In this document: positions 1 to 10,155 of the stretch, piece after piece | How positions within the stretch are numbered: position 1 is the stretch's first letter | Layout: each line of letters opens with the position of its first letter | Assembly: GCA_003988855.1 (NCBI GenBank) | Contig: QYAI01000124.1 | Coordinates: 84,685-148,684 of the forward strand | Reading direction: 5' to 3' | DNA from: Arachnopeziza araneosa | Lineage: Eukaryota > Ascomycota > Leotiomycetes > Helotiales > Arachnopezizaceae | Length of the DNA stretch: 64,000 nucleotides | The notes under the pieces: generated by a model | Seen by the model: only the letters and a program-made list of their open reading frames with translations | Databases searched by the model: none | Told to the model about the DNA's origin: nothing | Translations under genes and position numbers: made by a program

Positions 1-250
1 AGATAGACCATCCCTCATGCCAAGAGCATGTGATGTAGTTGGTTCTTATTGGCTACTTGACTAACCAACCAGGATCTGCCATGAAGTCGAAGATCGGACA
101 AATGTTCAGCCGCACAGCCTTACGACGATCAGTCTTAACATTAACCAAGCAATTCTACATTAGAATGGCATCTTATCCATCAAAGCATCTGAGTTATTGC
201 TCTGTGTTGGAGGTGTATATGAACACGGTCACTCTGCTACTGCGAGAAAA

Positions 251-3200
251 ATGGAACCGTTGGCGGTGGTTGGGCTTGCCAGCCGCGTTGCATCATTCAT
301 CAAGTTTGGGACAAGGCTATGCAGCCGTATTCGAGAGTACTCGTCCGCTGCAAACGGTTTCCCTGCGGAGCTTTCTGAGCTAGGCGAACGGTTAAGTTAT
401 GTTCTAGATACCATTACGTCTTTGGCAGAGGGTAGACGTACAAAGCTGGAACATGAAGAAAAGACTCTCCAAGCATGCCTCAAGCAGTGCAAGGAAATAA
501 ACAAACTTCTAGACTTGTTCGAACTTCCGATAACCGGTGGAAATCAACTTGATTGGCTGCGTTGGGACAAAGCCTGGGTAGCATTCAAATCTTTACGCGG
601 AGAGTCTAAGCTTGACGAGATGCAGTCAAATCTGGACAGGTTGCTCAACCTTGTTGGCCTCCAGGTTCAGATTCAGACAGCTATCGCTGTTGATGATCTC
701 AATTTCAAGATGCGTTCAATGATTCGAAGCGAGAATGAAGGCGAGTAGTAGGGTCCCCTCGGGCTGCATGAAGCTAAACTTGACAGCAATTGATACACCC
801 ATTAACTCTCTTCCTTTTGATCGGAATTCTATGTTTGTAGGAAGGGAAGACATATTGCTAGAACTGGACAGACTGTTTGCCATGAATGGAGAAAGTCAGC
901 CAAGAGTTGCCTTGTGTGGGCTGGGCGGGGTTGGGTAAGATCATATCACCAACATTCCACAACTTCATGAATGTCACTGATTCATGAGTACTAAGTCACA
1001 GATTGCATCCGAGTTCGCTTATAGAGAGCTTCTGAAGTCGCCTCAAGGCTCCATTTTCTGGGTCCATGCAGAAACTAAAGCAAGGTTCGAGGAAGGCTAC
1101 AAAAGAATTGCCAATATATGCAACATACGGGGTCGAGAAAGCAAGGATGTGGACTTGATGCAACTCGTTAGAGACTGGTTGCTTGAGACACACAAATGCA
1201 AATGGTTAATGATAATTGACAATATTGACGACAAGAATCTGCTCTTTGAACCGGATGCTTCTACTAACAAAGCACTCTTTGATTATATACCGCGAGGTTC
1301 TACAGGATCAATATTATTTACAACAAGAAACAACGATCTGGGCTACGACATAGCGGGATCACTGGTGACAGTACCTGCATTGGATATGAACGAAGCCAAC
1401 CAACTGCTGCTGAAGAAACTCGGTTCAACTTTTGAAATCGAACAAGCAAAAGAGCTCCTCGATGAACTTGAGTTTTTACCGTTAGCGATTGCTCAAGCCA
1501 CCGCTTACATGTCCAAGAGGCAGATAAATATGTCTCAGTATCTTGAAATGTATCGCCACAGCGATGCATCAAAGGTCACATTACTTAGCCACGATATTGT
1601 TGGACATGGAAGAGGTGCAACGGCGACGCAATCGGTCATGACTACGTGGCTGATTTCTTTTGAATACATCAGAAAGGAGAACCCAATAGCGGCAGATCTA
1701 CTCTCTCTTATGAGTTTTTTCGATCGACAGGGTATTCCTGCTTCTTTACTTCCAGCAGAGGACTATAATCCGGTTGACTATGCCGATGCTATCGGATTAC
1801 TGGAGACATTTTCTCTCATTCTCCCAATGCACGGGAAGACCAGTTATGATGTCCATCGTTTGGTTCAATTGGCGACTCGTAATTGGGTTCGTTCTTTTGA
1901 GGCTGAAGAGGGGACTAGTAAAGCATCTCAATCACTGCAATTGTTATCGATTCGTTTCCCAGAAATAACTCCTGAAAATCAAAATGCATGCGCTGCCTAT
2001 CTTCCTCATGCAAACACGATCTTAACTTATGAATTCAACGGTGCATCAATCTCTGATCAAATCAACAAAGCAAGGTTGCTCGTCAATGTTGCATCATATC
2101 TGGGCTACATTGGCAGTTATTCAAAAGGGTCTGTCCGAATCGAAGAGGCGTTGTGGATTTACGTAGAATATTTGGGACAAGATCATGAATGTACACTCTT
2201 GTGCATGGAACGGTGGGCGTCATTTACATCCGACAAAGGTGAATATAACTTGGCGGAACAGATTACTCGCCTAGCATTGAGTGAATTTGAAAGGGTGAGC
2301 GGGCCTTCAAGCCACGGTGCACTTTTCTGCGCTCATAATCTCTCTGTACTTCTCTGCAAAAGAGGACAATACACTAGCGCCCATGAACTAGCACGTCAAA
2401 CTCTGCAGAGACAAGATATACTTCTGGGATGCGAACATCCTGAAACCATGCAAAGCATGCATCAACTAGGCTCCAGTCTCCTGTACTTGGGAAAGTACGA
2501 CGAAGCAGAAAATATTAGTCGGAAAGCAATGGAAGGTAGAGAAAAAATCTTGGGCAAAGATAATACAGAAACACAAAGTTCTGCAAGCCTAGTGGCAAAA
2601 GTGTGTCTACAGCAAGGAAAACTCCACGAGGCTGAAGAGATTGAGAAACAAATACTTGCTAGAAAGGAAAAATTGTTTGGAAAAACCCACCCGGAGACAA
2701 TGAGGAGCGTATCTAGGCTTAGTCCGATATTCAGAAAACAGAAGAAGTATGAAGATGCCGAGAAAATGATACGCCAATCGTTAGTTTGGTCTACGCGCAT
2801 TCGCGGAGAGAGTCACCCAGAAACTTTGATTGCAATGAATAATCTTGCAGGCATATTGTTATGTCAAAAAAAGACCTCTGAAGCCGAACATCTATACCGC
2901 CCTATTCTTGGAGGGGAAGTAAACGTCTTGGAGTCTGATCACCCCGAAATTCTGTTAATAAGGTCAAATTTGGAGGCGACACTCTTCATTCAGAATAAGC
3001 TTACAGAGGCAGAAGAACTTTTGCAGAAATCGTTAAGTATTTACCAGAATACCCTTGGAGATGCTCACCCAGCTACGTTGTCATGCATGAACAATCTGGC
3101 TATCGTACTTTCCAGGTTGGGGCTTCACCATGAATCTTCCATTCTGTTCGACCGATGTTTGTTGGGCCGCGAGAGCATCCTTGGACCTGACCACCCACTC

Positions 3201-3266
3201 ACAATAAATACACGAGATATGCATGCCACACCTGTCGGTTCGTTGGATTTCGCAGAAATTGTTTGA
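251..3266 (+). CDS. NLR-like STAND protein: helical N-terminus, NB-ARC-like NTPase, TPR array
   Basis: Likely an intracellular NTPase switch of the fungal NLR class, thought to act in nonself recognition and programmed cell death. The start at 251 opens a helical region (MEPLAVVGLASRVASFIKFG) typical of SesA/NACHT_N-like N-termini. It is followed by FVGRED and a Walker A stretch GLGGVG. A 54-bp intron at 935-988 lies inside the P-loop. Exon 3 has a Walker B-like LMIIDNIDD, GSILFTTRN and LPLAIAQA (a GxP-like motif), then at least seven kinesin-light-chain-type TPRs of about 42 residues (GxxHPETxxxxxxLxxxL) up to 3266. Two problems remain. The frame changes between 723 and 748 with no intron I could close, so this may be a frameshift. 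The only GT-AG splice that keeps frame at the P-loop inserts a Thr before the Lys-Ser. The family assignment is firm; the integrity of the 5' half is not. Confidence 0.8.
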
Positions 3267-4360
3267 TGGCTCAATCGAATGTGTGACTAGGTGTATTGAG
3301 ATCTCTGCGGTGCATGTTAGCGTTAAAGTTGAGAATGGTGTTGGCCTGAACTATAGCGTTTCTCTCGGAGTGAAAATGAGATTATTTTGGTGCATCAGCC
3401 AGGAAACACAAAAGGGTCGTTCTTTCGAGATCAGCTGTAGCTCCTTTGCTTTAATTTCTTTGAGCTACCCGCCCTGGCGGGATGGAACTGGCCAGCGAGA
3501 TTCGAGTTCTCCGACATCCTCGTTCTGTCTACAATTGCATTCGGCTCAGGCTAAGCAATCTTTTACATGTAACTCTTCCGGCTTATTTAGTCGTCTTTTT
3601 TATGCCTAATGAAACTAGTAAGCTTCACACGCAGTTTTAAGTAACATATAAGTCATAGTGGTAGTGTAATTTCCACCAGAAAATAGTCTCCGGCTTGGTT
3701 TTAAAGACTTTGCCGCGAGACTGACGGTGACTCGAAATTCAGATGGGCCAGTTACGATTTCGGATTTTCAAGTCAGGTTTACAAAGGTGTTTCATCCGAA
3801 GACGAGGGCAAATTGGTGTATTGCTCAGGCTAGGTATGAATGATGCACTAAGATATATTTGAGGGCTATTCCCATTGTCGGAGAACAAGATTCTCGTTAT
3901 CACCTCTCTCTCTAGATATCATGCTCAAACAATCTTTTTAGATTAAAGTCTCTTCTTTCCTATCTCAATCTACCAAGCAGCATAGTTCGAAAAAAGTGTC
4001 TATCGCTGCATATCTGATGCCAGCCCCTCACAAACCGCCTTTCCACCTCGCGTGTTCTCGCCACACATCGTTGTCGATGAAGAGTATTATTTATATATCT
4101 CCACATTTTATGATTTTCTTCGAATACCATATTAACTATGTAATTCTTATTTCCAAACAGAATATCTACTTGATTATATATCAAGGCGTCTTTAACTTAG
4201 TTAAGTTAAGTTAGGCCACGTGTCATGACTAAGCAATCTCGCTTCGGAGTTATCTTGACGTGAGACCACCGAACTCCATCAACTCACGTTCCACAACCTC
4301 GAAAGATCTTCATCGTTCCAGAAGCCTCGGGAAAAGCCCCCGAAGTGGTTGTACTACTTC
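3267..4360. other. Intergenic, no gene seen
   Basis: This stretch separates the NLR-like gene from the zinc-cluster regulator. Short open frames on both strands have no recognisable domain or splice pattern. A run of TTAAG repeats lies near 4195-4213. The 3' part must hold the promoter of the gene starting at 4361. Confidence 0.5.
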
Positions 4361-6621
4361 ATGGAGCTATCATCGAACCCTCTACCTATCAAACCGGTCA
4401 GAGCATGCACGACATGTGTTCGCGCCAAAGCCAAATGTGTTCCCGGTGGTGCTGAATTCCTGGGGAAATGTCAGAGGTAAATCCATTCAACTCGCGAGCC
4501 AAACTGCCAAACTAACCTCTTTAGATGTTATCGGCTCTTAAAAACATGTGAGCCAGCCGCGTCAAAAGTGAGACCTGAGCCACGGAAACGCAGGGGTGTA
4601 GATTCCAGGTATGCCTCTCTGAATGCTGGAGCCTGGTTCTCTTAGCATGATGTGAAGAACAACTTCATTCTCTCTCTAGCTCTTCATAGCGTTTCATAAC
4701 CATGACTGATAACTTTATAGTCGAGTTTCCAAAGTCCGAGTTGAGAAGCTTGAAGAGAAGTTGGATGATCTCGTTACGCTGCTCAGATCAACCAAGCAGA
4801 ACGACCCCATTATAGTTTCGCCAACTCCAACTCTAAATAACTCAGCCAATACAGCTTCTTCAAGATCTCCGGACATAGAAGTATCTAGTGCCTCAGAAAT
4901 ATCTGCTCCAGAAGCCCAAGCTGATGACTGGGATGAACGGCTCCACCTCGGCGGACCAATTCGCAAACGGTTTGCGATGGCCGACGACAACATTCCTCCG
5001 CTGGTTCCACCACTTGCTCCTGGAGTTACAGCAGCCTCCTTCCATATTAGTCCAATAGATCTTGGTGGCCAAGATCATAACGCCATGTTGAACATTTTTC
5101 GGTCCGAAATGTGCCCAAATTTCCCCTTTGTAAAGATCTCGGATGATATGACAGCGGAAGAACTTCGCCAAGAGCGCCCTTCCTTATACACGGCAATTAT
5201 GGCTGTTACTAGCAGGATTACATCGCTTCAAACTTCGATTGGCAAAGATGTCTTGCAACAGATAGCCAAGAGAGTTCATATAGACCACGAAAGGAATATG
5301 GATCTTCTATTGGCTTGTATCACTTATGCAACATGGTGAGTGATTGAAATTTCTCCTCACTTCTCTTCTAAGTCTTTATTTTACAGGTGTCCTTTCCACT
5401 TTTTCAACATCCCAACCATAACCTCCTTATTATCAACTGCGCATACCTTGATTGCTGATCTTGGTTTTAATCGCTCGGGCGTCAGAGAGGAGCAGATGCC
5501 CTTTAGGAATGCAGTACTAATTTCATGCGCCGTTGTACTTCCGTCACTAACACGGAGCATTGAAGACCGCCGAGCCGTTTTAGGTTCATGGTATTTGACT
5601 TCAGTGTACGTGAATCAGTCTATCTTGGTATCCTAAAGTTAACGATGCTTAGGATGTCATCTTTTTTTCACCGGTTGGACAAACCACTTTGGACGCCATA
5701 TCTAGAAGAATGCTGCCAGATCCTCTCCGAGACTGGTCACGAATCATGTGTCGTAGGGCTCGTCAAAATCCAACTGACAGCCGAAAGAATTTTGCTTAGT
5801 CCATGGCATGGAAACCCCACCCTGTCGGCAAACAAAGGATTATGTATTCCTCCTTTGATATACTTGAAATCGATTGAGAGCCAGTTGGAGGAATTGAAGC
5901 GGGATCTAGCTCTGGTTTCACAAAACAACGGTAATAGATGAACAGATCTAGCGAAAATTTGAGCTAATTTTGTTAATTTGTAGTCATATTGCGACTTTGC
6001 ATCAACAATGTCTATATTCTTCTTTATAAAATAGGTCTTTCAAAATCAGCAGCTCTGCCAACATTCACAAATCAGGAGTTCAACCGTGTCGAAATACTTT
6101 TTAAATGCGTCCAAGCATGCAAAGATTTCTTTGATGATCTTCTCGGGATACCATTAGAAAAATATCACAGTTTCTCAGTCCCTATGTGTACTCAAATGAC
6201 AGGAAACTTAGGTATTCTTCAGCTTCTCTCGACCTTTGACCATCCAGAATGGGATTCTTCATGGGTTCGCGAAAAGCTCACCTTTCTTGGTATCCTAGGA
6301 CAGCTAGAGAAGAATTATCGAGAAATCAAGCGCATATTGGGTTTTGATCTACATACTTCCGAAGGTGTCGATATATACTCTCATACAGCTGCGAAATTAG
6401 GATGGATGAAAACATACTTCGAGAACAAAGCGACTGATGCAGCCTCACGGGAGATACAAAAACAGGAAGGCATCAAGGCTTTTTTCCCGCAGCCTGAGCA
6501 GACTGCGATACGGCCTGATCCAATGCTGACTGATCCTATCGGAGAGGAGATGCTGGATCTACTGGATGAGGCATGGATGCGTGATATTATGATCCCATGG
6601 GAATTTCAAGAGCTGCCGTGA
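4361..6621 (+). CDS. Zn2Cys6 (fungal binuclear cluster) transcription factor
   Basis: A nuclear DNA-binding regulator, spliced as 4361-4476, 4525-4608, 4721-5335, 5387-5590, 5653-5930 and 5984-6621. All phases close and give 644 residues. The zinc cluster lies at about residues 14-46 and is split by intron 1: CTTCVRAKAKC, then GKCQRC and KTCEP, giving CX2CX6C...CX2CX6C with the six ligands present. A basic linker follows (RPEPRKRRG), then a short coiled-coil dimerisation segment (VEKLEEKLDDLVTLL). The rest is a helical middle-homology-type region with FFHRLDKPLWTPYL. The start at 4361 is the only ATG in frame close upstream of the cluster. The gene lies head-to-tail with the DHA2 exporter at 7042, so it may control that exporter and a linked pathway; this is an inference from position. 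Confidence 0.9.
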
Positions 6622-7041
6622 TTGATAATTCTTGGGTCGGATTTTGTGAGGCAATAGGACGGAGATGGAATTAAGCCACCCGCACCGGAGACGGGGCCAC
6701 AGGGCGCGACCGCTCGATCTTCTCAGGGGGTGAACTTTTTCTGATTGGCTTGAACGGCTACATTGTGCGATGTAGCCAATCATAATATTGATGCTGACAG
6801 ACGGATGAGGAACGGAGACGGAATGCACAAAGTCAGTCCGGCCTCCGTTTGGATACGCCAATTAGCTCGGGGTCTCGGGCTTAACTTGGGCACCTAAAAC
6901 TATCGAATTTCAACACATAAGGGCAAAGCCTCCTCGTCGCACAGATGTAGCAGAAACAACTCGACACTATTAACTCACTTGACTGAGGTGTAATCGGTCT
7001 ACATACACCATCTGGTGTCTAAATTTGGGTACGATTTCAAC
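6622..7041. other. Spacer and probable exporter promoter
   Basis: A 420-bp stretch between the zinc-cluster gene and the exporter. No gene was seen. It must contain the 5' control region of the exporter. Confidence 0.45.
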
Positions 7042-9100
7042 ATGGCCCCAGATATCCCTATTGCCGACGATAAGGAATCCGCCATCACCGCCGATCTCGA
7101 AAAGGAACACGAACATGATTCAGAGAGCCAAGTCTCTCAAGGCCTTAAAGATCCGACCGTTGAAGCACAGGAAAAGGTTTTAGACCCTCAACTGGACGCG
7201 CCGGCGGCAAATGGAGCCTCTCAAGTCCCGCCGGCTGATGAGTGGGAATATATCACGGGATACAAACTTTATCTTGTTGTTGCTACTGTGACATTAGCCG
7301 CCTTTATAATGTTACTTGATACTTCCATTGTCGTTACTGTGAGTAGATTTTCTGATAAGATTTAGTGCGTGCTAATATGGACAGGCAATTCCGAGTATCA
7401 CTACTGACTTCCATTCTCTCAACGATGTTGGTTGGTATGGAAGTTCGTACTTGCTTGCGAGGTATGTTTAATTATGACTTGAATCGATTGACCACCAATG
7501 TTAATGGTTAAAGTTCGGCTCTTCAACCAACATCCGGCAAGCTGTATCAGCAACTTAGTTCAAAAGTAGGAGAAGGTCTTCTAATTGCTATTCGCAAGCT
7601 GATTTTGGTAGTGGACATACATCACATTTATCGCCATCTTTGAATTAGGTTCTCTACTTTGTGCAGTTTCAACCTCCTCCAAGATGTTGATCGTGGGAAG
7701 AGCCGTCGCAGGACTAGGTGGATCAGGACTGATGAATGGATCACTTACCATATTGAATAACTGCATACCACTCCACAAGAGAGCCGGTTCGTACTCCCTG
7801 TTACCAGAAGACCTAGCTAATCCTTCTCAGCTTATCTTGGAATCATGATGTCTTGTAAGTTTAGCAAGATCTACAGACAACTCGAGCTAACGAAACAGTT
7901 GCACAACTAGGGATTCTTTTGGGTCCGTTAATCGGTGGAGCATTGACCCAATATACAACATGGCGATGGTGTAAGTTATCCTAAACTATCAGTTTTGCAT
8001 TCCTGACCACTGCAGGCTTCTACATAAACCTTCCAATAGGTGGATTAATATGCGGAATCCTCGTTTTCATCCATATCCCAGATCGAATCATCAAGACCGA
8101 GAAGCGAACTGTCATCGACATCCTCAAAACTCTCGATCTCATCGGATTCTTCCTCTTTGCTCCGACGATGATCATGTTCCTTCTAGCACTCGAATGGGGA
8201 GGCTCAACATATCCCTGGGGCAGTGCCAAGATCATTGGATTATTTTGTGGATCTGCAGGCAACTTGGCAATATTCTTAGCTTGGGAAAACAAAAAGGGAG
8301 ATGCGGCTATGATTCCTTTGGGCATGCTGCGACATCGGATCGTGTACTCGGCCTGCTTGACGCAATTCTTCTTCTTCGGCACGTTGATGCTTACCTCTTA
8401 TTATTTGGCAATCTACTTTCAAGCCGTGAAGGGTGTTGCTCCTACACTCAGTGGTGTGTATATGCTGCCTGGTATTCTTAGTCAAATGCTCTTCGCTACA
8501 GTTTCTGGCGTGTTGGGTAAGCTTTTTGTCCTTCGTTCGAGAAAATACTAATCAATCACAGTGAACAAACTGGGGTACTACCTACCATGGAGCTTGCTGA
8601 GCGGCCTACTGAATTCCATCGGATCCGGTCTAATCAGTTTATACACCCCAGGTACCAAGACTGCCACCTGGATTGGGTACCAAATGCTAGGTGGATTTGG
8701 TCGTGGTTGCGGAATGCAAATGCCTCTCATTGCAGTCGCTGCCTTTTTACCCCCAGCCCAGAACCCAGTAGGTATGTCCATTCTCGTCTTCGCCCAGACC
8801 TTTGGTGGTTCTATCTGGCTGGCCGTCGCACAAACCGCTTTCAGCAGTAGTCTTAACAAGGCTCTCACTACACATGCTCCGGGCATAAGCCCTAAAGTCG
8901 TTGCTCAAGCTGGTGCGACTGGTTTCAGACATCTGATTCCCAAGGCTGCTGTTCCAGGTGTTATTGAGAGTTATAATATTGCTGTTTCTCATGTTTTCTG
9001 GATCACTGCTGGTGTGGCAGCTGCTGGATTCATTACTAGCACTGGTCTGGGTTGGGTTAGTGTGAAGAAGAAGAAGCCCGTAGCTCCGGAAGAAGCTTGA
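7042..9100 (+). CDS. MFS drug:H+ antiporter, DHA2 (14-TM) family
   Basis: A plasma-membrane proton antiporter for small molecules or toxic metabolites. Eight exons close in phase: 7042-7338, 7385-7461, 7514-7565, 7612-7786, 7831-7854, 7899-7970, 8016-8516 and 8562-9100, giving 578 residues. A hydrophilic acidic N-terminus of about 75 residues precedes the first membrane segment ([20 protein letters not shown]). Family signatures are [17 protein letters not shown] in TM1-2, the motif A-like [11 protein letters not shown], the antiporter motif C stretch [14 protein letters not shown], and [13 protein letters not shown]. The C-terminus is basic (KKKKP). The start at 7042 (ATG GCC CCA) is preferred to weak upstream alternatives. 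Such exporters often sit in metabolite clusters beside a zinc-cluster regulator, as here. The substrate cannot be told. Confidence 0.93.
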
Positions 9101-9700
9101 TTTGATGGTTTAGGAACTTGTAAGATTATTGGTACAGGGAAAATGGATCCGACTCAGCATGGATTCCGCTCATTTGCATATTTAGTTTGTAATTTCTAGT
9201 TGGGCATGGCATAATCAACGTCCAGGGTTTTGGGATCAGAATAGAAAGCAATCCTTCTCCACCATGCGTTCAATCACTTCTCATCTCTGAGTCGAGGAAT
9301 TTCTCGCTTATGTTCTCTTCATATTTCTGCATATCTGAACAATCAAAGTAGGTTAGAAGCACGCGATCATGGTCATAATTCAGAGGATTGTAATTCAAGC
9401 TTGAAGATCTCCCTCCTTAACTTGAATCTCTGACTTTACACTGTCAATTGTGTCAGATGACTTGACCTCTAGAGTGATAGTCTTTCTAGTAAGTGTCTTG
9501 ACGAATATTTGTATACCTCCACGAGGCGGAGGACAAGATGGAGGCTAGACTTCTTTTGGATGTTGTTGTCAGAGAGGGTTCGGCCGTTTTCGAGTTGCTT
9601 GCTAGCAAAGATAAGATGTTGTTAGTCAGGCAGTAGGGACAAGTTAAGAAAGAAGGCTTCGCGAGTTCACGGTAATCATTTAGAACATTGTAACTCAAGC
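9101..9700. repeat. Non-coding stretch with a pair of direct repeats
   Basis: No gene was seen. A segment near 9387 (TTGTAATTCAAGCTTGAAGA) recurs near 9684 with few changes (TTGTAACTCAAGCTTGGAGA), about 297 bp apart. This marks the left edge of the repeat-rich island. Confidence 0.5.
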
Positions 9701-9765
9701 TTGGAGATCTGCCTCAAGGAGGACTTTTTCGACGTGTATTTGAGAGGGTCAAAACCCTCACCAGC

Positions 9766-10080
9766 AGCAGAAAGAGAGAGAGAGAAAGCGAACAAGAAAA
9801 AAGAAAAATCTAAACAATCGACAATCGTGCGTCCCCAAACTTGCCCACCTACCACCACAATGATTCCACCCCAAACTCGCCCACCCACACCCACAATGAT
9901 TCCACCACACACCACAAGAGAAGAGAGAAGAGAGAAGAGAGCCAAGCCAGATCCGAGAGCGCGAGGAAGAGGCGAAGGCAGCGGAGAAGTCGGAGCGGAT
10001 AAGAGGAGAGGAACGCGACGAGCAGAGAAGAGAGCCGAGAAGAAGAAGAGTGAGAAGAGAGGCGAGGGTCGACCGACCGA
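9766..10080. repeat. Purine-rich low-complexity tract
   Basis: The + strand is dominated by GAGA/AAGA runs and includes a pyrimidine-rich CCACC block near 9845-9925, where a short phrase is repeated (CCACCCACA / ATGATTCCACC). Reading frames stay open here because of composition, so I treat it as low-complexity DNA. On the minus strand it is CT-rich, as fungal promoters often are. Confidence 0.5.
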
Positions 10081-10155
10081 CGCGAGACAAGACGACAGCA
10101 AAAACTTGAACACCGTTGCCGCATGCACAGTAGTTTCCACCACATCTGCTGCTGT

